A stretch of 64,000 nt of DNA, taken from contig OZ251446.1 of the NCBI GenBank assembly GCA_965242495.1, forward strand, positions 930,001 through 994,000. Reading direction: 5' to 3'. The stretch's first letter is position 1; every line of letters begins with the position of its first letter. The translations under genes and the position numbers were made by a program. Shown one piece after another: positions 35,701 through 45,696 of the stretch. The notes beneath the pieces are model-generated. The model searched no databases, was not told where the DNA came from, and saw nothing but the letters and a program-made list of their open reading frames with translations. The DNA is from CBDESN01 sp965242495 (GTDB taxonomy: Bacteria > Pseudomonadota > Alphaproteobacteria > MPNO01).

Positions 35701-36443
35701 CGCGTCCGCTCCTCTTCCTTCTTCCGTCGCCGGACGTGGGCGCGCCAGAGATCGGGGCGGCGTCGCCGGGTGAGCCTCTCCGCCTCGCCCAGGCGCCAGG
35801 CGCGGATGCGCTCGTGATGCCCGCTCAGCAGGACTTCCGGCACCGCCTGCCCCCGCCACTCGCGCGGCCGGGTGTAGTGGGGATACTCCAGCAGCCCCCC
35901 TTCGAAACTCTCCTCCGCCAGCGACTCCGCCTCGCCGACGACGCCCGGCAGCAACCGCACGCAGGCGTCGATCAGCGCCAGCGCCGCCAGCTCGCCGCCC
36001 GACAACACGAAGTCGCCGAGGCTCAACTCCTCGACGCCGCGCGCCCGCAGCACGCGCTCGTCCACGCCTTCGTAGCGCCCGCACAGGAGCGTGACCGCGG
36101 GTTCCGCCGCCAACGCCCGCACGCGCGGCTGGTCCACCGGCCGGCCGCGCGGACTCAGATACACCGCCGGTCCGCCGGCCTTCCCGGCGGCGGCGGCGGT
36201 CAACGCAGCGTCCGCCACGTCCGCGCGCAGCACCATCCCCGGCCCGCCGCCGAACGGCGCATCGTCGACGGAGCCGTGTTTATCGCGCGCGAAATCGCGC
36301 ATGTCCACCGTTTCGAGCGCCCACAGGCCGCGTTCGAGGGCGCGGCCGGCGAGCGACGACGCGAGCGGCCCCGGGAACATGCCGGGGAAGATCGTCAGCA
36401 CCTTCGCCGTCCAGCGCGGCGCTCCTGCGCAGCGGTCCGTCAT
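35697..36443 (-). CDS. trmD: tRNA (guanine-N1-)-methyltransferase
   Basis: The 248-residue SPOUT-class enzyme methylates G37 of tRNAs that read CNN codons, preventing +1 frameshifts. Knot motifs are all present: [13 protein letters not shown] near 65, [13 protein letters not shown] near 118, and [20 protein letters not shown] near 140. The C-terminal domain has [20 protein letters not shown]. Start and stop both overlap neighbours by 4 bp (rimM above, rplS below), so translation is coupled. Confidence 0.97.
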   Translation of the reverse strand: MTDRCAGAPRWTAKVLTIFPGMFPGPLASSLAGRALERGLWALETVDMRDFARDKHGSVDDAPFGGGPGMVLRADVADAALTAAAAGKAGGPAVYLSPRGRPVDQPRVRALAAEPAVTLLCGRYEGVDERVLRARGVEELSLGDFVLSGGELAALALIDACVRLLPGVVGEAESLAEESFEGGLLEYPHYTRPREWRGQAVPEVLLSGHHERIRAWRLGEAERLTRRRRPDLWRAHVRRRKKEEERTR

Positions 36444-36967
36444 CGACCTTCCGCCTCTGCCTCCGCTTCCGCTTCCGCTTCCGCCGTCGCGTCGTCGATC
36501 AGGCCGGGGGGCGGATCGACCAGGATCCGCCTCCGCTCCAGCTCGACCTCTCGGACGACGGCGCGCGTGAACGGCAGCAGGACGCCGCCGCGCCCGTCGC
36601 CCCGCCCGACTTCCAGCACCTCCGTCCCGCCGGTCTCGTGCACCGCGACGACCCGGCCGAGCTTCGCCCCGTCCGCGGTCTCCGCCGCCAGGCCGAGCAG
36701 GTCGGCATGGTAGTATTCGTCGTCTTCGGTCGGCGGCAGCGCGCTTCGGGCGACATAGAGTCTCGTCCCCTTCAAGGCGGCGGCGGCGTCGCGCGTGTCG
36801 ACGCCGGGGAGCCGCGCCAGAACCGCGCCCCGCGCGCCGCCGATCGGCTCGATCTCGAAGCTGCGCGCGCCCGTTTCGTCGGCCACCGGCCCATAGGACG
36901 CGACGTCGGCGGGCTCGGCCGTGAAGCTCTTGATCCGCACCGCGCCCGCGACGCCATGGGCGCCCAT
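36440..36967 (-). CDS. rimM: 16S rRNA processing protein
   Basis: The protein has about 175 residues from the ATG at 36967: the RimM N-terminal barrel ([15 protein letters not shown]) and a PRC-barrel ([13 protein letters not shown]). RimM assists maturation of the 30S head and binds S19. The codons just upstream read LICVGAI, which matches the normal RimM start, yet only a CTG could begin there. Either the true start is non-standard or the first strand is lost. A run of Ala-Glu repeats ends the protein. Confidence 0.92.
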   Translation of the reverse strand: MGAHGVAGAVRIKSFTAEPADVASYGPVADETGARSFEIEPIGGARGAVLARLPGVDTRDAAAALKGTRLYVARSALPPTEDDEYYHADLLGLAAETADGAKLGRVVAVHETGGTEVLEVGRGDGRGGVLLPFTRAVVREVELERRRILVDPPPGLIDDATAEAEAEAEAEAEGR

Positions 36968-37086
36968 GATCGCGCCGACGCAGATCAGCCCGGGCGCGGC
37001 CCCCGGCGCGTCGAGCGCCGACGCCGCAGCGCGCCGCGCCTGCCCGCGTCCGGGCGTCGCTCCAGCTCCCCGCGTCCGGCCCGGCT

Positions 37087-37440
37087 CTAACTCCCGGCGT
37101 CCGGCGCGCCCTGCTGCGCCTGCTTCAACCGCTCCATCGCCTTGGCCTTGGGCCGGCTCTTCCGGGGATTGTCGCGAACCGGCGGCGCGGCGACGATCCC
37201 CGCCTGGCCGAGGAAGCGCGCGACGCGATCGCTCGGGCGCGCGCCGACCGAGACCCAGTGCCTGGCGCGCTCGGCATCGACGACGACGCGGTCGGCGTGA
37301 TCCTTGGCCAGCATCGGGTTGTAGGCGCCGATCTTCTCGATGAACCGCCCGTCGCGCGGGCTGCGGGAATCCGCGACGACGATGCGATAGAACGGGCGTT
37401 TCTTGGCGCCGCCCCGCGCCAGGCGAATCTTGAGCGACAT
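37087..37440 (-). CDS. rpsP: 30S ribosomal protein S16
   Basis: The 117-residue protein begins [20 protein letters not shown] and continues [20 protein letters not shown], the S16 hallmark. It binds 16S rRNA early in 30S assembly. A basic, Ala/Gln-rich tail extends past the usual ~80-residue core, as in other alphaproteobacteria. It heads the rpsP-rimM-trmD-rplS-leuCD series; the gap to rimM is 119 bp. Confidence 0.97.
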   Translation of the reverse strand: MSLKIRLARGGAKKRPFYRIVVADSRSPRDGRFIEKIGAYNPMLAKDHADRVVVDAERARHWVSVGARPSDRVARFLGQAGIVAAPPVRDNPRKSRPKAKAMERLKQAQQGAPDAGS

Positions 37441-37504
37441 GGGTCGGGTGTTCTCCCCTCGATGTTGCGGCCGACGTCCCGGCCGGTATCTCCGCCGCCG
37501 GCGT

Positions 37505-38857
37505 TCAGCGCATCGACAGCAGGTCTTGCAGACCGCTGCGCATGAGGCCCTTGCGGTCCATCTTGCCGATGCGCTTCACGACCCGGGTCATTTCCTGATG
37601 TTGCTTCATGAGGCGGTTGACCTCCTGCACGGTAGTGCCCGACCCGGCGGCGATGCGGCGCTTGCGCGAGGCCTTGACGAGTTCGGGGCGTTTGCGCTCG
37701 CCGGGCGTCATCGACAGGATGATCGCCTCCTGGCGAACCAGCGCGCGGTCGTCGATATTGGCGCTGGCGAGCTGGTTCTTGACCTTGGCGACGCCCGGCA
37801 GCATCCCCAGAATGCCGCCCATCCCGCCCATCTTGCGGAGCTGGCGCAGCTGCGCCGCCATGTCGTCGAAGTCGAAGCGGCCTTTCTGGAGCTTGGCGGC
37901 GAGCCGTTCGGCCTCCTCCTGCTCGGCCAACTCCTGCGCCTTCTCGACCATGCTCACCACGTCGCCCATCCCGAGGATGCGGGACGCGATCCGGTCGGGG
38001 TGGAACGCCTCGAGGGCGTCGAGCCGCTCGCCGGCGCCGAGCAGCCGGATCGGGCAGCCCGTCGCCTGGCGCATCGACAGCGCGGCCCCGCCGCGGGCGT
38101 CGCCGTCGACCCGCGTCAGCACGATCCCGGTGAGCCCCAGCCGCTGATGGAACGCGGCGGCGACGTTGACCGCGTCCTGCCCGGTCATCGCGTCGGCGAC
38201 CAGCAGGGTCTCCTTCGGGCGGGCGACCTCCGCCACCGCGGCGATCTCTCGCATCAGCTCGTCGTCGATGGCGAGCCGGCCGGCGGAGTCGAGGACGACC
38301 GCGTCGTAGCCTTCCCGCCGGGCGCGGTCGAGGGCGCGCTCGGTAATCATCTTCGGCGTTTGCAGCGGCATCGCGGGCAGACTGTCGACCGCGGCTTGCG
38401 TCGCCAGCAGGGCGAGCTGCTCCTGCGCCGCCGGGCGGCGCACGTCGAGCGAGGCCAGCAGCACCTTCTTGCGTTGCCGGTCCTTGAGCCGGAGCGCGAT
38501 CTTCGCCGCCGTCGTCGTCTTGCCCGAACCTTGCAGCCCGACCAGCAGAACCGGGGCCGGCGGGGCGGCGTTCAGCGTCAGGTCGTGCGACTCGGCGCCC
38601 AACGCCTCGACCAGATTGTCATACACGATCTTGACGACCATCTGCCCCGGGGCGACGCTGCGGACGACCTCTTCGCCGACCGCGCGCGCACGCACGCGGT
38701 CGATGAACGTCTTCACGACGGGCAAAGCCACGTCGGCTTCGAGGAGCGCGATGCGAATATCGCGCAGCGCCTCGTCGACATGGGCTTCGCCGAGCGCGCC
38801 CCGCTTCTTCAGGCGTTCGAAAACCTCGCCGAACCGATCGCTCAGACTCTCGAACAT
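37505..38857 (-). CDS. ffh: Signal recognition particle protein Ffh
   Basis: The 450-residue GTPase binds SRP RNA and signal sequences of membrane proteins at the ribosome. The N domain precedes the P-loop [14 protein letters not shown] near 107. The G domain continues with [17 protein letters not shown] and [11 protein letters not shown]. The Met-rich M domain contains [15 protein letters not shown] and the RNA-binding region near [20 protein letters not shown] (first 20 residues given). The usual DTAGR motif reads [13 protein letters not shown]. The ATG at 38857 starts [13 protein letters not shown]. FtsY, its receptor, is encoded at 46.9 kb. Confidence 0.96.
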   Translation of the reverse strand: MFESLSDRFGEVFERLKKRGALGEAHVDEALRDIRIALLEADVALPVVKTFIDRVRARAVGEEVVRSVAPGQMVVKIVYDNLVEALGAESHDLTLNAAPPAPVLLVGLQGSGKTTTAAKIALRLKDRQRKKVLLASLDVRRPAAQEQLALLATQAAVDSLPAMPLQTPKMITERALDRARREGYDAVVLDSAGRLAIDDELMREIAAVAEVARPKETLLVADAMTGQDAVNVAAAFHQRLGLTGIVLTRVDGDARGGAALSMRQATGCPIRLLGAGERLDALEAFHPDRIASRILGMGDVVSMVEKAQELAEQEEAERLAAKLQKGRFDFDDMAAQLRQLRKMGGMGGILGMLPGVAKVKNQLASANIDDRALVRQEAIILSMTPGERKRPELVKASRKRRIAAGSGTTVQEVNRLMKQHQEMTRVVKRIGKMDRKGLMRSGLQDLLSMR

Positions 38858-39075
38858 GATCCCGCCCGCCCCTCTCCGATCCAACGCCGACCGCGCCGGC
38901 GCGCGCCACGCGCGAACCGGCGGGCGCCCTCGGGCGCGTCGCCTGCAACGGCTGATCTGAACGGCGGGAAGATTAGAAGCGCAGTCCGCGCGAGTCAAGC
39001 GGCCGTTCGATCCTCGATCTTGGCGGCGCGACCCGCCGCGCGCATAATCGGCCGGAACGGCGGAAGGAAAACCCC

Positions 39076-39807
39076 ATGAAGATCGTTCTCGTTCACGGCG
39101 CCTGGCATTACGGCGAACTTTGGGAAGACGTCGCCGGGCCGCTGCGCGCGGCCGGCCACGAAGTCCACACTCCCACCCTCGCCGGCAACGGAAGAGGCGA
39201 CGTCGATCGCACGACGACCCACGCCGACGCCGTGCGGTCGGCCGTCGCCTATCTCGACGAAAACGGCCTCGCCGATTTCGTGCTGTTGGGCCATTCCTAC
39301 GGCGGCACGATCATTTCGAAAGTGGCCGAAGCCATGCCGGACCGGATCCGGCGGCTGGTCTACTGGAACGCCTTCGTGCTGACGGACGGCGAATCCATCG
39401 CCAGCGTGAGCCCGCCGCATTACGGGCAAATGATGGACTCCATCGTCGCATCGGGCACCTATGGTCCCGGCGCGGTGAAACTGCCGTTTCCGGTCTGGCG
39501 GGAAGCGTTCATGAACGATGCGTCGCTCGAACTGGCGCAGAAGGCTTACGACCTGACCACGCCGCACCCGATCCGGACGCTGACGGACGCGCTGGAGTTG
39601 AAGGCGTTCTACGACCTGCAGATCCCGAAGTCCTACATCAACTGCACCGAGGACACCGCCATGCCGCCCGGCGAATTCGCCTGGACGCCCCGGTTCCCGA
39701 CCCGGCTGGGGCTGTGCCGTCTCGTGCAGATGCCCGGCGGCCACGAGGCGTGTTTCACCAACCCCGCGCTGCTGGCGCAAAAGATCGTCGAGGCCGGCCG
39801 GGACTGA
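39076..39807 (+). CDS. Alpha/beta-fold hydrolase
   Basis: The 243-residue protein has the EstC/salicylate-binding-protein-2-like fold: IVLVHGAWHYGELWEDV at the start with the oxyanion hole, the nucleophile elbow LLGHSYGGTIIS (Ser near 77), and a C-terminal MPGGHEACFTNP with the catalytic His. Such proteins are esterases or related hydrolases of small molecules. GGAAGGAAAA precedes the ATG. It is divergent from ffh and is not in an operon with the next gene. The substrate is unknown. Confidence 0.85.
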   Translation: MKIVLVHGAWHYGELWEDVAGPLRAAGHEVHTPTLAGNGRGDVDRTTTHADAVRSAVAYLDENGLADFVLLGHSYGGTIISKVAEAMPDRIRRLVYWNAFVLTDGESIASVSPPHYGQMMDSIVASGTYGPGAVKLPFPVWREAFMNDASLELAQKAYDLTTPHPIRTLTDALELKAFYDLQIPKSYINCTEDTAMPPGEFAWTPRFPTRLGLCRLVQMPGGHEACFTNPALLAQKIVEAGRD

Positions 39808-39908
39808 CGCCGTCCCCGCCGTCGCGGGCCGCGCCCTCCTCGGTCGCGGCGACGACGGCCGCGGTTGACGGCGGCGGGGCGCGCTCCGCATAGTGGAGCG
39901 GGCGGACG

Positions 39909-40805
39909 ATGCGCCGCGAGGGTTGGCCCTATGCGCCGGACTCCACGCAGCGCTTTTCCAGCCGCACGCAAGACATGGCCATCGACGAACGGTTCGGCGG
40001 CGCGATGCCCGAAGAGAAACGATTCTCGGTCCTGCGGTCGCCCTGCCGGGTCTGGGCCGTGGCCTCGGTGCACGGCGAATGCGAGCGGCTGGAGCGCATC
40101 CATGCGGCCCTGGCCGAGCGCATCGCCGACGGCGACAAGCTGGTCTATCTGGGCAACCTGCTCGGCCGCGGGCCGGCGATCTCGGCGACGATCGACGCGG
40201 CGCTTGGATTCCGCCGCGCGTTCCTCGCCCGTCAGGGCAACGACGTGCCGGACATCGCCTTCCTGCGCGGCGCGCAGGAAGAGATGTGGAACAAGCTGTT
40301 CGAGCTGCAATTCGCGGTGAACGCCGTCGAAGTGCTGGAATGGATGCTGGACCATGGCGTCGGCGCCACCATCGAGGACTATGGGGCAAGCCCCGGGGAG
40401 GGGCTGGCCGCGGCCCGGCAGGGAACGATGGCGCTCGGCCGGTGGACGACGGCGCTGCGGGATGCGGTGCGCGGGATGCCCGGCCATCGCGAGCTCCTGT
40501 CCGCGCTGCGCCGCGCGGCCTATACCGATGACGGCCGCCTCCTGTTCGTCAACGCCGGCATCGACCCCGACCGTCCCCTGGAAGCGCAGACCGATGCGTT
40601 CTGGTGGGGGCAGCGCGGCTTCGAACGGATCGACGGACCCTATTTCGGATCGACGTTGGTGGTGCGGGGATTCGACCCCGCGCATCGGGGCATCCGGACC
40701 GCGGGCCGCACCGCGAGCCTGGACGCCGGCTGCGGCTTCGGCGGCCCGCTGGTCGCCGCCTGCGTCACCGCCGAGGGCGGCATCGTCGATACCCTCGAAG
40801 CCTGA
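39909..40805 (+). CDS. Metallophosphoesterase-like protein, probably degenerate
   Basis: The protein has 298 residues from the ATG at 39909 (or 277 from 39975). The order of blocks follows protein-phosphatase-type metallophosphoesterases: [33 protein letters not shown], then [11 protein letters not shown] and [13 protein letters not shown]. The metal ligands are altered: GDxHG reads ASVHGE, GDxxDRG reads GNLLGRG, and GNHE reads GND. Most catalytic residues are therefore missing, which suggests a regulatory or structural role. The amidase gene follows after 31 bp. Confidence 0.7.
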   Translation: MRREGWPYAPDSTQRFSSRTQDMAIDERFGGAMPEEKRFSVLRSPCRVWAVASVHGECERLERIHAALAERIADGDKLVYLGNLLGRGPAISATIDAALGFRRAFLARQGNDVPDIAFLRGAQEEMWNKLFELQFAVNAVEVLEWMLDHGVGATIEDYGASPGEGLAAARQGTMALGRWTTALRDAVRGMPGHRELLSALRRAAYTDDGRLLFVNAGIDPDRPLEAQTDAFWWGQRGFERIDGPYFGSTLVVRGFDPAHRGIRTAGRTASLDAGCGFGGPLVAACVTAEGGIVDTLEA

Positions 40806-40836
40806 CCGCTCCACGCCGCCGGAAAGGAGATCCCGA

Positions 40837-42222
40837 ATGCCGTCGACGTCACCCGGCGAAGCCGATCGGCCGGCGCCGCAGGCGCGGTCCTTCTTCGCCG
40901 CCGCGAGCGCCTTTCGCGACGGCGGCGATTCGCCCCGCGCCTTCCTCGAACGATGCATCGACGCCATCGAACGACAGGATCCCGCGATCGGCGCCTTCGT
41001 GACCACCGGCCTCGCATCCGCGCGGGCCGCGGCCGACGCCGCGGGCGAGCGCTGGAAATCGGGTCGGCCGCTGTCGCCGATCGACGGCATGCCGGTGGGC
41101 GTCAAGGACATCATGGAAACCGCCGACATGCCGACCGAGCAGGGTTCGCCGCTGTTCGCCGGCTGGCGCGGCGGGCGAGATTCCGCCGCGGCGGCGGCGC
41201 TGCGCGAAGCCGGCGCGGCGATCGTCGGCAAGACCGTGACCACGGAATTCGCCTCGACCGACCCGCGCGGCACGCGCAACCCCTGGGACCTCGCCCGGAC
41301 GCCCGGCGGATCGAGCAGCGGCTCGGCCGCCGCGGTCGCGGCGGGCATGGTCTCGGCGGCGACGGGCTCCCAAGTGATCGGCTCGATCGTCCGCCCGGCG
41401 GGCTATTGCGGCTGCGTCGGCTTCAAGCCCAGCGTCGGCGGCATCAACCGCGGCGGAAGCTTCGACGTGTTCAGCCAGAGCTGCACCGGCGTACTGGCGG
41501 CGACCCTGCCGGAGACTTGGCGCGTGGCGCGGGAGATGTCGGCGCGGGCGGGCGGCGACGCCGGCTATCCAGGTCTGTCGGGTCCGCTCGACGCGCCGGC
41601 GCCCGACACGCCGCGCCGGCTGGCTTTGCTCGAGACCGCCGGATGGAGCCGGGCCGACGACCACGCCAAGCAGGCGCTGGCCGAGGCCCGTGACCGGCTG
41701 CGCGCCGCGGACGTCGAGATCCTCGACCGCAACGCGCACCGGGGCGTCGCCGCGGTCGAGGACGCGATCGCGGGGGCCGAAGCGTTGGCGCGGTCGATCA
41801 ATGCCTGGGAGACCCGATGGCCGCTCAACACCTACGCCCGTGACATGGACCGGTCGGGGCTGAGCCAAATCATGATCGACCGGCTGGCCGAGGCGGAAGC
41901 GATGACGCTGGAGCGGTATCAGGAGCTGATCGCCGAACGCGACGGCGTCCGCGCGGCCTATGCGGCCCTCGCGGAGGCGTGCGACGCCTGCTTCACCCTG
42001 GCGGCGACGGGCGCGGCCCCGCTCGGCCTCGACTCGACCGGCGACCCGGCGTTCGCAGTGCCCGCGTCGCTGCTCGGGACGCCGGCTCTGTCACTGCCGC
42101 TGCTGCGCTGCGAGGGGCTGCCGCTGGGGTTGCAGCTGATCGGCTTCGCCGACCGGGACGCCGCCCTGTTCGCCGCCGCCGGCGGGGTCGAGGCGCTGCT
42201 GGGTGATGGCGCTGCCGGGTGA
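40837..42222 (+). CDS. Amidase-signature family amidase
   Basis: The 461-residue protein has the amidase signature: the catalytic Lys in [10 protein letters not shown] near residue 90, and the Gly/Ser-rich loop [20 protein letters not shown] near 157 with the Ser-cisSer-Lys triad. The family hydrolyses amide bonds of small molecules or, as GatA, amidates tRNA. The absence of gatB/gatC neighbours and the divergent C-terminus favour a small-molecule amidase. The ATG at 40837 follows AAAGGAGA. It may be co-transcribed with the phosphoesterase-like gene. Confidence 0.88.
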   Translation: MPSTSPGEADRPAPQARSFFAAASAFRDGGDSPRAFLERCIDAIERQDPAIGAFVTTGLASARAAADAAGERWKSGRPLSPIDGMPVGVKDIMETADMPTEQGSPLFAGWRGGRDSAAAAALREAGAAIVGKTVTTEFASTDPRGTRNPWDLARTPGGSSSGSAAAVAAGMVSAATGSQVIGSIVRPAGYCGCVGFKPSVGGINRGGSFDVFSQSCTGVLAATLPETWRVAREMSARAGGDAGYPGLSGPLDAPAPDTPRRLALLETAGWSRADDHAKQALAEARDRLRAADVEILDRNAHRGVAAVEDAIAGAEALARSINAWETRWPLNTYARDMDRSGLSQIMIDRLAEAEAMTLERYQELIAERDGVRAAYAALAEACDACFTLAATGAAPLGLDSTGDPAFAVPASLLGTPALSLPLLRCEGLPLGLQLIGFADRDAALFAAAGGVEALLGDGAAG

Positions 42223-42259
42223 TTCCGGGCCGTCGTGACCGCGGCGGGAAGTCGGGCGA

Positions 42260-44584
42260 TCACGCCGCCCGGCGGCCCGCGCGCAGCGCCCGCCAGACGC
42301 GCTCGGCCGTCGCCGGCATCGCGACGTCGGCCACGCCGTGGGGCGCCATCGCATCCAGGATCGCGAGCTGGACCACCGGCGTCGCCGCGACCGTTCCCGA
42401 TTCGCCCGCGCCCTTCACGCCGAGCGGATTGGTGGCGCAGGCGGTGCCGGACTCGCCCAGCGTGAAGGACGGCAGGTCGTCGGCGCGCGGCATGCAGTAG
42501 TCCATGAAGGAGCCGGACAGGAGCTGCCCCGACTCCCGGTCGTAGACCAGATCCTCCATCAGCGCCTGTCCGATGCCCTGGGCGAGGCCGCCGTGAATCT
42601 GCCCCTCGTAAAGCAGCGGATTGAGGATGACGCCGGAATCGTCGACCCCGGTATAGCGGACCAGCTCGACCCGGCCGGTCTCCGGATCCAGCTCGACTTC
42701 GCAGACGTGGCAGCCGTTGGGATAGTTGAACGCGGTCGGCGCGTAGCTGCCCGCGGCTTCGAGGCCGATCCCCAGCTCGGCCGGCCAGCCGAACGGGGCG
42801 TGGGACGCCTTGGCGATCTCGACCAGGGCGATCGACCTGTCGGTGCCGGCGACGGTGAACCGACCGTCGGCGAAGGCGATGTCGGCCTCGGCGGCTTCGA
42901 GGAGATGGGCGGCCATCCGGCGCGCCTTGTCGACGATGTTGTCGGCGGCGTCCTTGAGCGCCGAACCGCCGATGGTCATGCTGCGCGAGCCGTAGGTGCC
43001 GCGGCCGAACGAGACCGCGTCGGTGTCGCCCTGGATCAGCCGGACGCTGTCGAACGGCACGCCGAGCCAGCTGCACAGGAGCTGGGCGTAGATCGTTTCG
43101 TGCCCCTGGCCGTGGCTGTGGGTGCCGGCGACGACCGCGCACGCCCCGCTGTCGTCGAAGCGGATCTCCATCCGGTCGTTGAGGATCGCGCCGAACTCGA
43201 TGAAGCAGATCACGCCGATGCCGCGCAGCAGGCCCTGCGCCTCCGATTCGGCGCGCCTGGACGCGAACCCCGGCAAATCGGCGAGTTCCATCGCCCGGCG
43301 CGTCGCCGCTTCGAAATCGCCGCTGTCATAGACCGTCCCCAGCGGGGTCTCGTAGGGCATGGCGCCGGCATCGACGTAGTTGCGCCGCCGCAGCGCCACC
43401 GGGTCGATCGCCAGCTCGCGCGCCGCCGCATCGACCAGCCGCTCGACCACATGGGTCGCTTCGGGCCGGCCGGCGCCGCGATAGGGTCCGGTCCAGGCGG
43501 TGTTGGTGAACACCGCCCGCACGTCGTGGCAGACCGCGGGGATCCGGTAGGGGCCGGGATGCATCAGCGATCCCATGGCCGACGGCACCGGCGCGGAATG
43601 CGACAAATACGCGCCCAGCGCATGCGCCGCTTCGACGCGGAGGCCCAGCATCTTTCCGTCGGCGTCGAGTGCGAGCTCGGCCCGCGAGACAGCGTCGCGC
43701 GCGTGGGTGTCGCTCAACAGGCTTTCGCCGCGCTCCGCCGTCCAGCGGACCGCGCGGCGGACGCGCCGCGAGGCCCAGGCTGCGAGCGCGACCTCCGGAT
43801 ACAGGCCGCCCTTCATGCCGAACCCGCCGCCCACGTCCGGGCAGATCACGCGAAACGCGCCGCCCGGCCGGCCGAACGCGGCCTGAAGGGCGGGACGGAG
43901 CCGGTGCGCGCCCTGACCGCTGACCCACAGCGTCCAGCGGTCGGCCGATGGTTCGTACTCGGCGAGGGCTGCGCGCGGCTCGATCGCGTTGGCGGAGATA
44001 CGGTTGTTGACGACGGCGAGCCGCGTCACGTGCGCGGCGGCGGCAAAGGCGGCGTCCACGGCGGCCGCATCGCCGCGCCGCACCCGATACCAGACGTTGT
44101 CGGGGAAGTCGTCCCACAGCAGCGGCGCCCCCGGGCGGTCGGCATCGGCCACGGAAACGACCGCGGGCAGGACTTCGTACTCCACGCGCACGAGTTCGGC
44201 CGCGTCCCGCGCCTGCTCCAGCGTCTCGGCGACGACGAAGGCCACGATGTCGCCGACATGGCGCGCCCGGTCACGGACGATCACCGGGTGGTCCACACGC
44301 TTCGCCGCCGGGCCGCCATAGGCGGCGGGCATGATCTGGCAGGGAAGACCGCCCAGCTCGTCGGCGTCCGCATCGGCCCCGGTCAACACCGCCAACACGC
44401 CGGGGACGGCCCTGGCCGCGTCGGCGTCGATCGCGACGACGCGCGCATGCGCGTGCGGCGAACGCAGCGCATAGCCCCGGCACTCGTGCGGGCGCGCCAC
44501 GTCGTCCACATAGCCGCCCCGCCCGGTGAGAAACCTTGGATCTTCGGTCCGTCGAACCGGCTGACCGATGCCGAATCCGGTCAT
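42260..44584 (-). CDS. CoxL-like molybdenum hydroxylase large subunit (form II type)
   Basis: The 774-residue xanthine dehydrogenase-family subunit has FGIGQPVRRTEDPRFLTGRG at the start, the N-terminal hammerhead domain, DVGGGFGMKGGLYPEVALAA for the molybdopterin domain, and GVKGAGESGT near the end. The active-site loop reads GPYRGAGRPEA, close to the AYRGAGR of form II CoxL proteins, so CO oxidation is not implied. The iron-sulfur and FAD subunits that normally accompany it are not adjacent, so it is an orphan here. A GGAGGA box precedes the ATG at 44584. The cofactor-maturation fusion at the left edge could serve it. Confidence 0.9.
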   Translation of the reverse strand: MTGFGIGQPVRRTEDPRFLTGRGGYVDDVARPHECRGYALRSPHAHARVVAIDADAARAVPGVLAVLTGADADADELGGLPCQIMPAAYGGPAAKRVDHPVIVRDRARHVGDIVAFVVAETLEQARDAAELVRVEYEVLPAVVSVADADRPGAPLLWDDFPDNVWYRVRRGDAAAVDAAFAAAAHVTRLAVVNNRISANAIEPRAALAEYEPSADRWTLWVSGQGAHRLRPALQAAFGRPGGAFRVICPDVGGGFGMKGGLYPEVALAAWASRRVRRAVRWTAERGESLLSDTHARDAVSRAELALDADGKMLGLRVEAAHALGAYLSHSAPVPSAMGSLMHPGPYRIPAVCHDVRAVFTNTAWTGPYRGAGRPEATHVVERLVDAAARELAIDPVALRRRNYVDAGAMPYETPLGTVYDSGDFEAATRRAMELADLPGFASRRAESEAQGLLRGIGVICFIEFGAILNDRMEIRFDDSGACAVVAGTHSHGQGHETIYAQLLCSWLGVPFDSVRLIQGDTDAVSFGRGTYGSRSMTIGGSALKDAADNIVDKARRMAAHLLEAAEADIAFADGRFTVAGTDRSIALVEIAKASHAPFGWPAELGIGLEAAGSYAPTAFNYPNGCHVCEVELDPETGRVELVRYTGVDDSGVILNPLLYEGQIHGGLAQGIGQALMEDLVYDRESGQLLSGSFMDYCMPRADDLPSFTLGESGTACATNPLGVKGAGESGTVAATPVVQLAILDAMAPHGVADVAMPATAERVWRALRAGRRAA

Positions 44585-44865
44585 GAGCAGCCGTCCTCCT
44601 GCAACGCTCCGCACTGCTCCGGATTGTCGCGACGCCGCCGACAACGGTCAAGGCGGGGTAAACGGCCGCCGCGCAGGAAGCCGTGGGGGTCCACGCTCGT
44701 GTACTCGGCGAAGTCGAGCCGCGTTCCCGCCCGTTCGGAAGTCAAGAAACGCCGCCCTTCCCATGTCTCAACATGTATCTGAACCAAGACAGCGGTTTAT
44801 GGACAGTTCAGCTGCGGCAGGGAGACCTTGGATTTGCCGCCGGCAGGGGCGATATTGAACGGGTC

Positions 44866-45696
44866 ATGGAGGCGCTTCCTTTCACCAAGATGCACGGGCT
44901 CGGCAACGACTTCGTGGTCATCGACGGACGCGCGCGCGCGGTCGCGCTGGACGGCGCCCGCGTGCGCGCGATCGCCGACCGCCATACCGGGGTGGGGTGC
45001 GACCAGCTGATCGTGATCGAGCCGGGCGCAGAGACCGCCGCGACGGCCTTCATGCGCATCCACAACGCCGACGGCGGCGAGGTCGAAGCCTGCGGCAACG
45101 CCGCGCGCTGCGTGGCTTGGCTGCTGATGGAGGAGACCGGTCGGGATCGCCTCGATCTGGCCACCGGCGCGGGCGTGCTGCATGCCGAACGCTGCGGCGG
45201 CGGGATCGCCATCGACATGGGCGCGCCGATCTTCGACTGGCGGCGGATCCCCCTCGCCCGGCCGCAGGATCCCTTGCATCTGGCGCTGCGCGCCGGGCCG
45301 CTCGCCGATCCGGTGGCGCTCGGCTTGGGCAACCCGCACGCCGTGTTCTTCGTCGGCGACGTGGACGCGATCCCCCTCGCCCGCCTCGGACCCACGCTCG
45401 AACGTCATGAACTGTTCCCCCAACGCGCCAATATCGGCGTCGCGCAGGTGGAGACCCCGGACCGCATCCGGCTGCGGGTGTGGGAGCGCGGCGCCGGGAT
45501 CACCCGCGCCTGCGGCACCGGCGCCTGCGCCGCGACGGTCGCAGCCAACCGGCGCGGGCTGGCCGGACGCCGCGCGACCGTGCTGCTCGACGGCGGCGCG
45601 CTCGACGTCGAATGGCGCGACGACGACCGCATCGTGATGACCGGACCCGTCGCGGTCAGCTTCTCTGGCCGCATCGACCCGGATCTATCGGCATGA
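44866..45696 (+). CDS. dapF: Diaminopimelate epimerase
   Basis: The 276-residue enzyme converts LL- to meso-diaminopimelate for lysine and peptidoglycan. Both catalytic cysteines are present: EACGNAARCVAW near 73 and RACGTGACAATVAA near 217. The N-terminus PFTKMHGLGNDFVVIDGR is canonical and fixes the ATG at 44866. The stop overlaps the mtaB start (ATGA). The dapF-mtaB-ftsY order is common in alphaproteobacteria. Confidence 0.97.
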   Translation: MEALPFTKMHGLGNDFVVIDGRARAVALDGARVRAIADRHTGVGCDQLIVIEPGAETAATAFMRIHNADGGEVEACGNAARCVAWLLMEETGRDRLDLATGAGVLHAERCGGGIAIDMGAPIFDWRRIPLARPQDPLHLALRAGPLADPVALGLGNPHAVFFVGDVDAIPLARLGPTLERHELFPQRANIGVAQVETPDRIRLRVWERGAGITRACGTGACAATVAANRRGLAGRRATVLLDGGALDVEWRDDDRIVMTGPVAVSFSGRIDPDLSA

